Origin: Cheilinus undulatus
Taxonomy: Eukaryota > Chordata > Actinopteri > Labriformes > Labridae
Assembly: GCF_018320785.1 (NCBI RefSeq)
Contig: NC_054882.1
Coordinates: forward strand, 23,564,719-23,628,718
Length of the DNA stretch: 64,000 bases
Direction: 5' to 3'
Shown here: positions 22,436-54,853 of the stretch, one piece after another
How positions within the stretch are numbered: position 1 is the stretch's first letter
How the letters are laid out: every line of letters starts with the position of its first letter
Notes under the pieces: model-generated
Seen by the model: only the letters and a program-made list of their open reading frames with translations
Told to the model about the DNA's origin: nothing
The model's database searches: none
Translations under genes and position numbers: made by a program

Positions 22436-25400
22436 TAATGGTGTTTATTCATTAATTAGAGAAAAGCTAATAAGAAAGAAAATAATAAGTTACAAAGATT
22501 ATAATCAAGGAATTTGGTCTTTTCCTTTCTCAAATAGAACATAGAAACAGGCACAGCACCCTGTCTCTGTGCTTGCTTCATCCATAAATGCCATGATCAA
22601 AGTCTCCACTTTATTGGTGTTAAACTTGACCTCTCACCCCCGACTCTGCCAAGTGTCAGCGCCCCACATTTCTCTGCTCCAGCTGTTATATATAAAGAGC
22701 CCATCTCTCAGATCTGACACATCCCTGGGATACAGACTGTCTTGTAAACAACATCTCAGACATGACCTTACTGAGCAGAGAAGGTCGTAATGATGAAGCA
22801 GGCAGATAGCTGGTTGCATCGGTGCAGTCAAAGGTATCATCAGCAAAGGTTGGTTGTTTTCTGCTAGGTTGGATGGTTTCAAGTGAAAAATTCCCCAGAA
22901 GTTTAGGCTGCATCATCACTTTCATCACCAACAAATTAACACACAAACCTTAAAGGTTTTAATAGTCATTTTTGTTAGTTATATAGTGTAATTTGAAATA
23001 TGTTTATAAAGTTGATTTTGTCCAGCAGGGGGCATAGTAGGACTGCTTTATTCAATGTTGTCTCCACCTTTCACCAGGTCTTCCTCTCCTCTTGTTTCTC
23101 TCTTTTGACCAATCATTTTTTTTAATCTGTGTATTTGACAGCCTGAGCTGGCATTTTAACTACATGGTGATTTGTTTTGTTCCTTTTTTTTCTTACCCAA
23201 AATGTTCCTTGTCTCCCCTTGCAGCATCTGTCAGGCCTGTAGCTGTCTGCCCTGCATTTTATCCTTTTTATTTCAGCCTAACTTTTTCTCTGTAAGTGTC
23301 TGACATCTTGAATTATGCACCCATGGGAGAAGTCTGCAACTTCACATGACCTAACACCGAACTCATAACACAAAGTTCTGAGCTGCATGTGTACATGCAC
23401 ACACGTACTCGTGCACTCTTATACACACACACAGGCATATATCAATAACATTACTTTTTTCAAGATGTATCTCCTCAAGTTGCCAAAATTTTACTGCACA
23501 CAAGCACAAGGCCGGCTACCAAAAGCCCCCCATATTTCAGCGATCTCTGCATACGACTTTATTTCAGCCACCTGTAGAGTTTCCACATTCAATTTATGTC
23601 TGTGTAACCCAGGACAGCTCGATCCTCTGGCTCTCTGCCCAGGTATACACCCTATAGCTGCAGCTAATGAACCATAGCATCACTGCCAAACAGGGCAGCG
23701 GGGAATAACGACAGCATGGCTCGGATCAGGAGTAGCACAGGCCCTTCTTATTTGACCCCGGTGAGAGAAATCCTGCAGGGCCAGTATACAACCCCAGCCA
23801 CACCTCCACAGAACTAACCTCCATCCTACAGTCACAAAAGCCCAACCTTTCCCCAGGTAAGTCTGCACAGAACACACCTAAACGCACATACATTTAAATC
23901 CCTGTGGCTGTCTGAGGTTGGAGCGGGGTCGCTCCATAAATCACACCTGTAAAAACTGATGTGGTACTAAATGTGCTTTTTTCACAAGTGGTGTTTACTG
24001 CCGGTGCTCTAGCATGGGAAACGTGACTTACGATGGCACTATTCTGAAGAAACTCTTTAAAATATTTAGGAGTCCATGAGAATTTGTCATATTAAAAGCA
24101 TCCTTTTGAAATGTGTTTTTGGGTTCTTTCTGGCTGTTTCTGTTGTCTTCGTTATACCTGCTTCAGCATTTTAAGGCATTAGAAATAACTCAAACTTGAG
24201 GGGAGATAAAGTAGATGAGGGGGGATAAATTAGAGAAAGTAGAAGAGGGGGGATAAATTAGATGGTTGCTTCTGCTGATTGGTTGAAAAATAAAAGCACT
24301 GTCCTGTGTAATGAAGAGGATGTGATTTTTGCAGAGCAGGGGGAAACAGAAGAGGAAAGAGGGACAAAAATAGGTTGTTGTGAAAACTGGAGGAATGTGA
24401 CTGTGAGAGTTGGACAGCATAGTGTAGCAGAGAGTGATGGGGGGGCTCTGTCACAGCCCCTCCAGGGTAATTGGCTCCAGATGTGAGGCAGCGTGGCCCC
24501 TGCGCCAGCAAGGCGTCAGGGCCGCATTAAGAGCTCAGCCCGGGGCTGATGGGATCGCAGAGAGACAAGCTCACCCCTACACACCAGCCCAAAAATACAG
24601 CTTGAACCTCATACTGTGCTGCTGACCACTGACACTCCATGAATCCCCCCTTCTCTAACTCACTCTCCATACTCTTCATTGGCCAAAATAACCAAGCTCT
24701 GCAGTAGGCAATATCTGAAAACATCTTGCAATCCCTCTTGTTTATTTTCTCGATTCCTGACCTTGATTTCTGCTCGGACAAAAAAAAAAAAAAAATCTCT
24801 CCAAGGATTGTTATGTCTTTGTGACTGTGGCGACCCTGATTTCTTGGAGTCACATTTATTGCATGCCAGTCTACTGCTGCTGTTGTGATGGCCCTGAGTG
24901 TTGATTCACAGGTGATAAGGGACCTTTCTCCCTTGATGCTTTTCAGCACACACTGTCTTCTGCACACCATGGTTAGGAGCAGTCTGGGTGACAGTCAGGA
25001 GTTCTCTGACTTCCACAATAAAGGAAACCACTTTGAACAGCATGGATCATCTGAAACACACAATGAAACAAGAAGAGGCCATGTCAAGATCATGAGTTAA
25101 AAAAATAAAGACCACTCAAGATATACCCCAACCTACTGAACTGATGCTCAAAGAGATAATCCCTTAGTCCAAGACCTTCTTTTGCTGATAATTTTCTATT
25201 AATATCCTTGGCCATTGTATCGATTCAGTTTCACAAAAGGAATGAAGACTGGGTGTAAAAGTGTAAATCACACTGTCGCCGGCAGCCATTGCCTAAAAAG
25301 AGTCCTCAAAGGGAGAAATGCTCTTACTATGACACAAAGAGCATGTTTACTGATGGAGTGTGGAAATTGATTAAAAGCAGAAAAGCAGCATGGAGAGATG

Positions 25401-26595
25401 GTGGAAGATGAGACTGGAAAGACAGGAAAAAAAATCAGATTGAAAGCACTTTATCGGTGATGACATTTACGTATCGATGGCATTTGCTGAGTTGCAGTCC
25501 GCCACCATGACTAAATGGGAAAACCACTCATCATGCCAGCCAGCATTAAAAGGTTTATGTGAAAAAACCCTTGAAGCACCTTTCAGCCAGGAATGTCTGT
25601 TGAACAAGATTATCCGGGTAAACAGAAAGCAGATGTGCATGTCTGACTTCCTCTACCTGTGAAAGAGACCTGATGTTGGAACAGAAACAGGATGAAGGAA
25701 GTGATGGACTGTTTGACATGCTGTTTCAAATGTTTATTCTGACATCACCCTACAACTCTGCTAACTGTTTTTCATTTTAGCTAAGCTGTTCTATACTAGG
25801 CTAACTATTGGCTAGGCTATTTAGCACTTCTATTATTATTTTAACACTTTATAGCAAACTCTTCAAGTTAATTTTTACATCAAAGCTAGGCGTCAGCTTT
25901 AAGCTAACATAGCTACCTCAACTGTGGCTTATTATTAATAATATTCTTATAGTTAATAATATTATTATTATCCTTAGGCTCACGTATGCTTGCATGAAAC
26001 AGAGTCCTAACATCACTTATATGTTTTTATTTCTAATAACTCACTCGTTATTAGTTTATATTTTCCCAGAAAACTCGATTAAGTGCTTTTAAATTTTTCT
26101 TCTTTGTTGTGTTTGCTAATCTGCTAACTGTTGGCCACATTTCTCTACAATCCCCCACGATTGGCAGCGGTATTGATACGTTTGATCCATATTAGCTTCA
26201 AGAGAACAACAAACTGAACGCCTGTATCCAAGAGTACCTTGATGCAGACAAGATGGCCAACATACGTCCAGTCCATACCGGAAGTCTCAACCGGAAGTTA
26301 AATTCAGGGTAAGGCTGTGGAGAAGGTGATGTATTTGAGATCCAGCACCAAGGGTTAGGCTTAGGCGTGAAAAAGACTGACAAACACTGGCAGCTGAGTC
26401 CGACACGAAGAAGAAACTTCCGCATGGGACTTCGGCATGGATTGGATGTATAGTGACGCCCATGTCGGCCATCTTGACTACAGTTGGGTCCCTCTCCCCG
26501 TATCTGTTTGTGGTTCAAGCATAGAGCATAAATGAGCCTTTAAGTTATTAACGTTCTGTATTCATAACTTTAAATTATTTTTCTTAATTCTCTCT
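22436..26595. other. Intergenic DNA between prkch and slc38a6
   Basis: Contains a 17-A run near 24779-24795 and a ctaac/gctagg-type degenerate tract near 25750-25930. Open frames are short and unlike any family I know. The intronless tmem30b expected here in mammals is not found. Confidence 0.55.
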
Positions 26596-27515
26596 GACTG
26601 CAGCTAACTACTCTGCTAAATGTTTATTCACGCACCCCTTTTTCCCGTCTGGACTATTGCAACTCTCTCCTGTCAGGTATCAGCCATAAATCCCTCTCTA
26701 GCCTTCAACTGGTACAAAATGCAGCAGCTAGGTTTCTAACTGGTTTTAACAGACGACATCACATCACCCCGATTTTAGCGTCTTTACTCTCATTAGTTTT
26801 AGAATTGACTTTAAGATTTTACTTGCTACTTTTAAGGCACTGAAGGGTCTGGCTCCAAAAATATATAATAGCACTTTTTATCCCCTTTGTCTCAGCCCGC
26901 AGCCTTAAATCCTCAGGTGGGACCCTCCTGGTCGTTCCAAAGTCGAGACTTTAAACTAAAGGTGATTGAGCATTTTTCACCAGGGCTCCTCAACTTTGGA
27001 ACGACTTACCTGAGGTGATGAGGTGTGCCGAATCAGTCAGTTCTTTCAAATCACTTCTTTAAACACATTTTTACAGACTTGCTTTTATGTGATGTCGTCT
27101 TCTTAATTGGTTCTAATGGTTTAACTTTTTACTCTTCTTTTATTTAATTTCATTTTTCATTTTTCAACCTGTGTAGCTGGGTTCCTATGTTTTTATTGTT
27201 TATAGTACCTGTGATGTCTTTGCTCTACTGATGTCATTGATGTCTTAGTTTGTATGGTCTCTTACAATGTCTGCACACTCATCATGTGTATGATATCATG
27301 GTTTACTTGCCATTTATGACATCTAGGTTCTGATGCTATCAGTGTATTATCTTGATCATGTTTTCTGTTCAGGTTCTTGAACTGTTGGGTTCTGCTGATG
27401 TTTCTGGGTGTCATTGTTCTGTTGTCTCTGTCTTTTCTTAGTTGCTTTGTTCTTGTTGCTAACCATGTCAAAGTACTTTGTAAACCCTTGGTTTTGAAAG
27501 TGCTCTATAACTGAA

Positions 27516-27551
<36 letters not shown>
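26596..27551 (+). mobile_element. L2-type LINE, 3' fragment
   Basis: Plus-strand degraded reverse-transcriptase end: [40 protein letters not shown] and, after frame changes, a degraded WNDLPE near 27000. The 3' end 'aaagtgctctataactgaagttattattatt' runs into a (TTA)n tail at 27517-27551, as is usual for L2 ends. 5'-truncated and frameshifted. Confidence 0.8.
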
Positions 27552-27552
<1 letters not shown>

Positions 27553-28489
27553 CTAACTTTTAGCTTGCTTCTTTAATGCTAGGCTAACAACTTCAGCTAG
27601 GTTATCTATAACTGGTGTCATCATGTTTCATTCAACAGGTTGTCTTGCAAACTGTAATTGTTAATCTACAGTGTATTTACAAAGGTTTTATACTCTCTCC
27701 ACTCCTTTTTAGTTTTTTGTATGTTGCCTAATGCTACAGCTGAAATAGTTCCTTTTTATTTTCATTAATCTACACTCAGTACCACCCCATCATGATAAAG
27801 TGACAACAGAATTTTAAAAATGTTTGCGAATTTATGTAAAAATAACTAAAATATCACATTGACACACAGTAAGTATTCAAAATCCTTTGCGACCACACTT
27901 GAAATTTAGTTCAGGTTCTTTCCATTTCTCTCAGTCCATGCTGAGATGTTTCCACATCTTGATTGGAGTCCACCTGTGGTAAATTCAATTGACTGGAAGT
28001 GATTTGGAAAGGCACACATCTCTATATAGAAGGCCTCACAGCTGACAATGCATATCAGAGCAAAACCCGAGCCATGAGGTCAAAGAAGCTACCTGCAGAG
28101 CTCAGAGACAGGATGGTTCCATGGCACAGATCTGGGGAAGGCTACAAAAAACTACTGCTGCACTGAAGGTTCCCAAGAGCAGAGTGTCCTCCATAACTCT
28201 CAGATGGAAGAAGTTTGTAACAACCAGGCCTATTCCAAGAGCTGGTCGCCTGGTCAAACTAAGCAATCAGGGGAGAAGGGCCTTAAGGGAGTAAGTGAGA
28301 TGACCAAGAACCTGAGCTCCAGAGATCCTGTGTGGAGATGGGACAAAGTTCCAGAGGAACAACCATCATTGCAGCCCTCCACTGATCTAGGCTTCTTGGC
28401 AGAGTGGCCTGACAGAAGCCTCTACTCACTGCACAACACATGAAAGCCCACTTGGAGTCTGCAAAACACTATGTGAAAGCCAAGTGGCC

Positions 28490-29480
28490 TTTTGTGGGTT
28501 TTGCACCAAGGATGTCCATCAATTTAATTTACCACAGGCTTACTCCTAAAGAGATTCTCCACAAGGTTCAGGTCAGGCCAGTTGGCTGGCCAATGAAGCA
28601 CAGTAATACTATGGTCAGCAAACCAGTCTCTAGTTTTGGTTTCACTGTGGGCAGGTGCCAGGTCCTGCTGGAAAAGGAAATCAGTACCTACATAAAGCTT
28701 CTCAGCAGATGAAAGCATGAAGGTGCTCTAAATCCTCCTGATAGATAGACGGCTGACACGGTTGACTCTGGTCTTGATAAAGCCCAGTGGACCAACAGCA
28801 GCAGATGACATAGCACCCCAACCGTCACTGACTGTGGAAACTGAACACACTGGACTTCTAGCACCTTGGATTCTGTGCCTCTCTGTTTTTCTCTCAGACT
28901 CTGGGATCTTGATTTCCTAATGAAATTCAAAATTTCTTTCACCTGAAAACAGGACTTTGGACCACTGAGCAACGATCCAGTTCTTTTCCTCCTTAACCCA
29001 TGTGACATCTGTAGTTCAGGAGAGGCTTGACCCTAGGAACACGACACTTGTCGCCCATTTCCTGGACTTGTCTGTGTGTGGTGGCTCTTGATCCACTGAC
29101 TCCAGCATCACTTAGCTCCCTGTGAAGTTTACCTAAATTCTTGAATCTGCTTTGTTTGACAGTCCTCTGAAGGCTGATCTCATCCCTGTTGCTTGTGCTC
29201 CTTTTCTTTCCACACTTTTCCTTCCAGTCAGCTTTCCATGAATATGCTTTTAAACAGCCTCTGAGAACAGCCTGCCCCTTCAGCAGTGACCTACTGGGAC
29301 TTACCCTCCTTGTGAAGGGTGTCAATGATTATTCTCTGGACAATAGTCAGGCCAGCATTCTTCTCCATAATTACAGTTGTATAAACTGAACCAGAGTGAG
29401 AAAATGAAGGCTCAGAAAACCTTTGTAAATTGGACTTTTTGGGAATGACTGACTTAATGGAAATAGAAAATTTCAATTTA
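28490..29480 (-). pseudogene. Second Tc1-like transposase remnant, nested and antisense
   Basis: Minus-strand frames read KRSTSNRDEISLQRTVKQSR, FKNLGKLHRELSDAGVSGSR, ATTHRQVQEMGDKCRVPRVK and, after frame changes, FLFQQDLAPAHSETKT and ITVLHWPANWPDLN. This is a different Tc1 family from the outer element, with frameshifts and stops. Confidence 0.85.
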
Positions 29481-30474
29481 ATTTCATGCTCCCTTGAAAA
29501 GTGCTATGAGAACCCACACCACAAACTCAAGTAAGCTATCCCTGATCTAATCAATGAAACAATACATTTCAAACTGTGTCAGGGGTCAAAGTACCAACAT
29601 ATGGATCAAACCCAGCTGTTTCCCAAAAATCTTGCTCTCCAACAACAGAAAATAATTTTCAAAGAATATAGCCAACACCTCTTAAAACAATAGAAGAGCG
29701 ATGGCTGCCAGCAGGGGATTAATTTCAGCCCACCATCGCTCCTCCGCCTCATTCCATCCTTTTACCCCGGGAGGTGGTGTTGTCATACTGCTGGACATGG
29801 GCCTGGGGTGTGAGTGAGTTTAACTAAACAAAAACACTCCAGCCTCAACCGGGGACACATGCCTCGGTCAGAGCTCCGTAAAAACAGCTCTACTTTCTGT
29901 TCACATGCTTGTTTCCAACACAAAATAAAAGAGGAGCATCTGGTTGTCTCTTACTAGTTTGGCTTTCATAAACCAAGAGAAGAATGTCAGTAAAAGTAGA
30001 CAGAGCATGACTGCTGTGAGCACAGTCTGACACTAGGTGGTAATCATGCGTTTCATATGGATTTAGCTGTTTCCCATAGGAGCCTGTTGGAGTGAGAGGT
30101 TTAATTTACTGTAGGAGCTTATGTTTCGACAGACATGCTGAACGTTGACAGCAGAAGTGCTAAACTTCTATGCCACAACATAGAAAATAACATAAGAGAT
30201 GTTTTTTTTCCTTCTTACTTGGGATCTGTAGTGACTTTTCAATTTGACATTTTATATCAAACCATTCTGTTTGTCAAAGCTCCTGTGAAGACCTTTTAAT
30301 TACTGGTGATTTTGGGCCCCCTATGGACAAAGTGGTACCTCTTGTTTCTTTGCCAAGTCTGTCCTGTATTTTTTGAAGATGTGTTTTCTGACAGACTCTC
30401 GACCTTATTTGAAACATTTATTTTCTGGTCTTTTTTGGAGGGGCAGGACAGTGGATAGTGTCAGAAACTACATT
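29481..30474. other. Unclassified insert plus SINE tail inside the outer Tc1
   Basis: Mostly unrecognised. Near 30430-30470 the phrase ggaggggcaggacagtggatag is the reverse complement of the SINE body seen at 38686-38870, so a SINE 3' fragment lies here on the minus strand. Confidence 0.5.
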
Positions 30475-31231
30475 TGAAGACAATAGCTTGGGTTTTTAAA
30501 AAAGCAACATGGGCTCTAAGACTGTAGGAAACAAAATTCTCTGGTCTGACAGTGAAGCATGGTGGTGGCAGCATCATGTTGTGCAAGTGGTTTTCAACAG
30601 CAGGGATGGGGAGACTGGTCAGGGTTGAGGAAAAACTGAATGCAGCAAAGCACAGAGATGTCCTCAAAGAAAACCTGTTCCACAGCACTCATGACCTCAG
30701 ACAGGGCTGAAGGTTCACCTTCCAACATGACAATGACCCTAAACACACAGCCAACACAACACAGGAGTGGCCTAGGGACAACTGTGAATGTCTTCGAGTG
30801 GCCCAGCCAGAGCCCTGACGTGAACCCTAGATTGAACGTCTCTGGAGAGACCTGAAAATGCCTGTCCACTGATGGTCTCTCAGGCACCTGACTTAGTTTT
30901 AGAGGATTTGCAAAGAAGAATGGCATAAAATTCCCCAATCCAGATGTGCAAATTATGTTGTGTCATATTGAAAAAGACTCAAGGCTGTAATTGCTGCCGT
31001 AGGTGCTTCAACTAAGCACTGAGTAAAGGTTTTGAATACTTAGGTCAATGTGTTTTTTCAGTTTTTTCTGATTTTAATAAATTTACCAAAATTTTGTTTT
31101 CACTTTGTTGTTATGGGGTACTGAGCGAAGATTAATGAGAGAAAAATGATTTTAAATGATTGCAGCATCAGGCTATACAACAACAAAACTGAAGCTAGTG
31201 AAGGGGGTCTGAATACTTTCTGAATGCACTG

Positions 31232-32016
31232 TATGTACACACAACTGCTCATTAACACAAACATTTAATCAGCCAATCACATAGCTAACCAGTACAATTA
31301 AGCATCTAGACATGGTCCAGAGGATGTGCAGAAGTTCAAACAGAGCAACAGAAAAGGGAAGAAAGGATTTAAGGGATTTTGAACCTGCCATGGTTGTTGG
31401 TGGTCTGACCAGGTCCAAAATCCTGACCCTACCATCTGAATGTTAGAGCAAAAGTCGAGGTTTATCAGACCGGGACACATTTTCCATTCTGCTATTGCCC
31501 AGTTTTGGTGAATTGTTTCTGAAATACTCACTAGCCCATTTGGCACTATCATGACACATTCAAAGTCACTTCAATCACGCTCAGTTTGAACCTCAACACA
31601 TCGTCTTGACCATGTATAAATGCCTAAATGCTGGGGATATTTCCTGCACTGGAGAGTGTCCCTTGAGGGAGTGTGAAAAGTGAGCAGCCGCTGCTTTCTG
31701 CAGGGACAACAAGGCCAGGCCAGTCTGTCTAATTCCTTAGATTAAAAGCAGCAGCGGGCGGCTGTACGTTCCAGAGCAGCTTGAAGACAATCTAAACAGC
31801 ATCGTGATTAGAAACGTACTGAGCATGTGGCTTTCATTAGCTGCAGAGTGAACACACACCACAGCACTGAAGAGCAGGTCTCAATACGCCTGCCAATCAA
31901 ACACACACAGCCACGAATGTGACATGTTAGACTGATGAGCTCTCCACAACACTGATAAAGACTTGTTTGGGGTTAAATGAGTCAGACCCAAATGTCAGGA
32001 TATAAAGAATTTCCCT
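31232..32016. other. Intergenic DNA downstream of slc38a6
   Basis: No gene or element recognised. Confidence 0.5.
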
Positions 32017-32022
32017 TTTATT
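32017..32022 (-). terminator. slc38a6: Candidate slc38a6 poly(A) signal (AATAAA)
   Basis: AATAAA on the minus strand, about 860 bp past the slc38a6 stop codon. It would make 32.0-32.88 kb the 3' UTR. Not proven; other signals could be used. Confidence 0.45.
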
Positions 32023-32878
32023 AAATGGATGTAATATGAAGTTGAACATGATACCGTTTGTACGATACGACCACATGGAGATCATTGTAACCAACTGGTT
32101 CAAACAAAACCTGATCAGTTTAAAAATTGATGAGCCTAATGTTCACTTCTTGTCACATTCATTAAAGCTCAAGAATATAAGTAGCAGCAGTAACACCTAT
32201 ACCTGAGGTTCAGACTCTAAGCTGTGAGGAAAATCACTGCACGAATTAAATAAAAACAAGATTAAAAGAAAAATAAAAAACAAAGAAAATCAAAACACTT
32301 CGCTCTTATTCCAGGAGCTATATTACTCACTGGATGTACAAAGTCTGCAAATTTGAAGCAAACCTAACATGATAAAGTGGTAAACCTGACAGTTATGATT
32401 CAAACTTGGTCAACAGCTTTCTTAAATGAAAGCAGATAGAGTAACATAAAGTGCATGGTCATCCACACAGGACAGTACAAAGTCTATCAGACAGTAAAAG
32501 GAGAGAAATTTAAAAACATTGTTGACATGCTTGACCCTTTCTTACAATTTCTCTTCAGTAATAAACCTCATCTATCTTATTCTCTAAAAGAAAGGCAAAA
32601 AAACAGATTTTCATGAAGTGTGCATTGAATGACAGTGTGTAGAAAAGTTAAAAAAACAAGGCAAAGCCAATTGTCGTGCACCGATTTTTGTGTGGTTGTG
32701 AGATAAAAGCAAAGAAAAAAAAAATATTTTAGTGTCGAGAACAACCTTCCCATAAATAATCTGCCTGAGGTGATGCGGATTAAAATCTGTTTCCTTTCTT
32801 TATCCAGTATTCAGTTTCTTTGGCATGCTCTTCCCTTTGTTTTACTCGTGCTGAGTTTAGGAATAAGGGGTGGGGGCG
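32023..32878 (-). other. slc38a6: Probable slc38a6 3' UTR
   Basis: Unbroken stretch between the stop codon and the first clear antisense AATAAA. AT-rich, with no repeat element recognised. Confidence 0.5.
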
Positions 32879-54512
<21,634 letters not shown>

Positions 54513-54845
54513 TTTCGACTCTACAAAAACTCTAAACACAAACCACACGAAACTACGGCCCGCTGCTCCGAGTCAGACTCCCCTCACAAACACTCCTGTT
54601 AGCGTATCGTAAAACTGCGAAGTTATGATCCCATCTTCTCTGAAATCGCTTTTAAACTCTCCTCTTATCACCCTGTCAGCTGCTGGCTGTTATTGTTGAT
54701 CACGTGCCGGCCACTTCCGTCGCATTTGAAGTGTCAGGCGGCAGACTGTCCAATCAGAGAGCGGTCATTAGCTCGTTTGACCAATCAGGTGTCGGCTCTC
54801 GGTCGCCCGTTGATGACACAGCACGAACATGCTGGAGAGCCGAGG
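54513..54845. promoter_or_regulatory. Bidirectional promoter of slc38a6 and trmt5
   Basis: Start codons of two divergent genes are 333 bp apart. Two CCAATCA boxes at 54750-54756 and 54781-54787 (31 bp apart) fit NF-Y, a CACGTG E-box lies at 54701-54706, and a CTTCCG ETS-type site at about 54714-54719. CpG is locally enriched and no TATA is seen. Factor binding is inferred from motifs only. Confidence 0.75.
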
Positions 54846-54852
54846 ATGCTGA
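54829..54852 (+). promoter_or_regulatory. uORF overlapping the trmt5 start codon
   Basis: An ATG at 54829 opens a 7-codon frame (MLESRGC) that stops at 54850-54852, four bases beyond the proposed trmt5 start codon. It is in another frame. Confidence 0.6.
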
Positions 54853-54853
54853 G
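54846..54853 (+). CDS. trmt5: trmt5 coding exon 1 (8 nt)
   Basis: ATGCTGAG followed by donor gtgagt. It supplies Met-Leu and two bases of Arg3. Inferred from the in-frame joining to exon 2 and the resulting presequence; transcript evidence would settle it. Confidence 0.8.

Larger units (their letters stand above)
27669..31231 (+). mobile_element. Tc1-like transposon (outer), split by later insertions
   Basis: Left end cagtgtatttacaaagg and right end ctttctgaatgcactg lie next to TA dinucleotides. Both subterminal regions carry matching 'tcagtaccaccccatcatgataaagtgacaa' / 'actttgttgttatggggtactgagc' inverted repeats of about 200 bp. Plus-strand remnants at 28075-28490 (MRSKKLPAELRDRMVPWHRS) and 30475-31020 (KHGGGSIML, FQHDNDPKHTANTT, ICKEEWHKIPQSRC) are the two halves of one transposase with many stops. 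The 2 kb between is foreign insertion. Confidence 0.8.

Noticed and set aside
24190-24970. Cluster of overlapping 60-147 codon frames on both strands
   Set aside because: No family resemblance, no splice or codon-bias support, overlapping in opposite strands; consistent with chance in GC-richer intergenic DNA.
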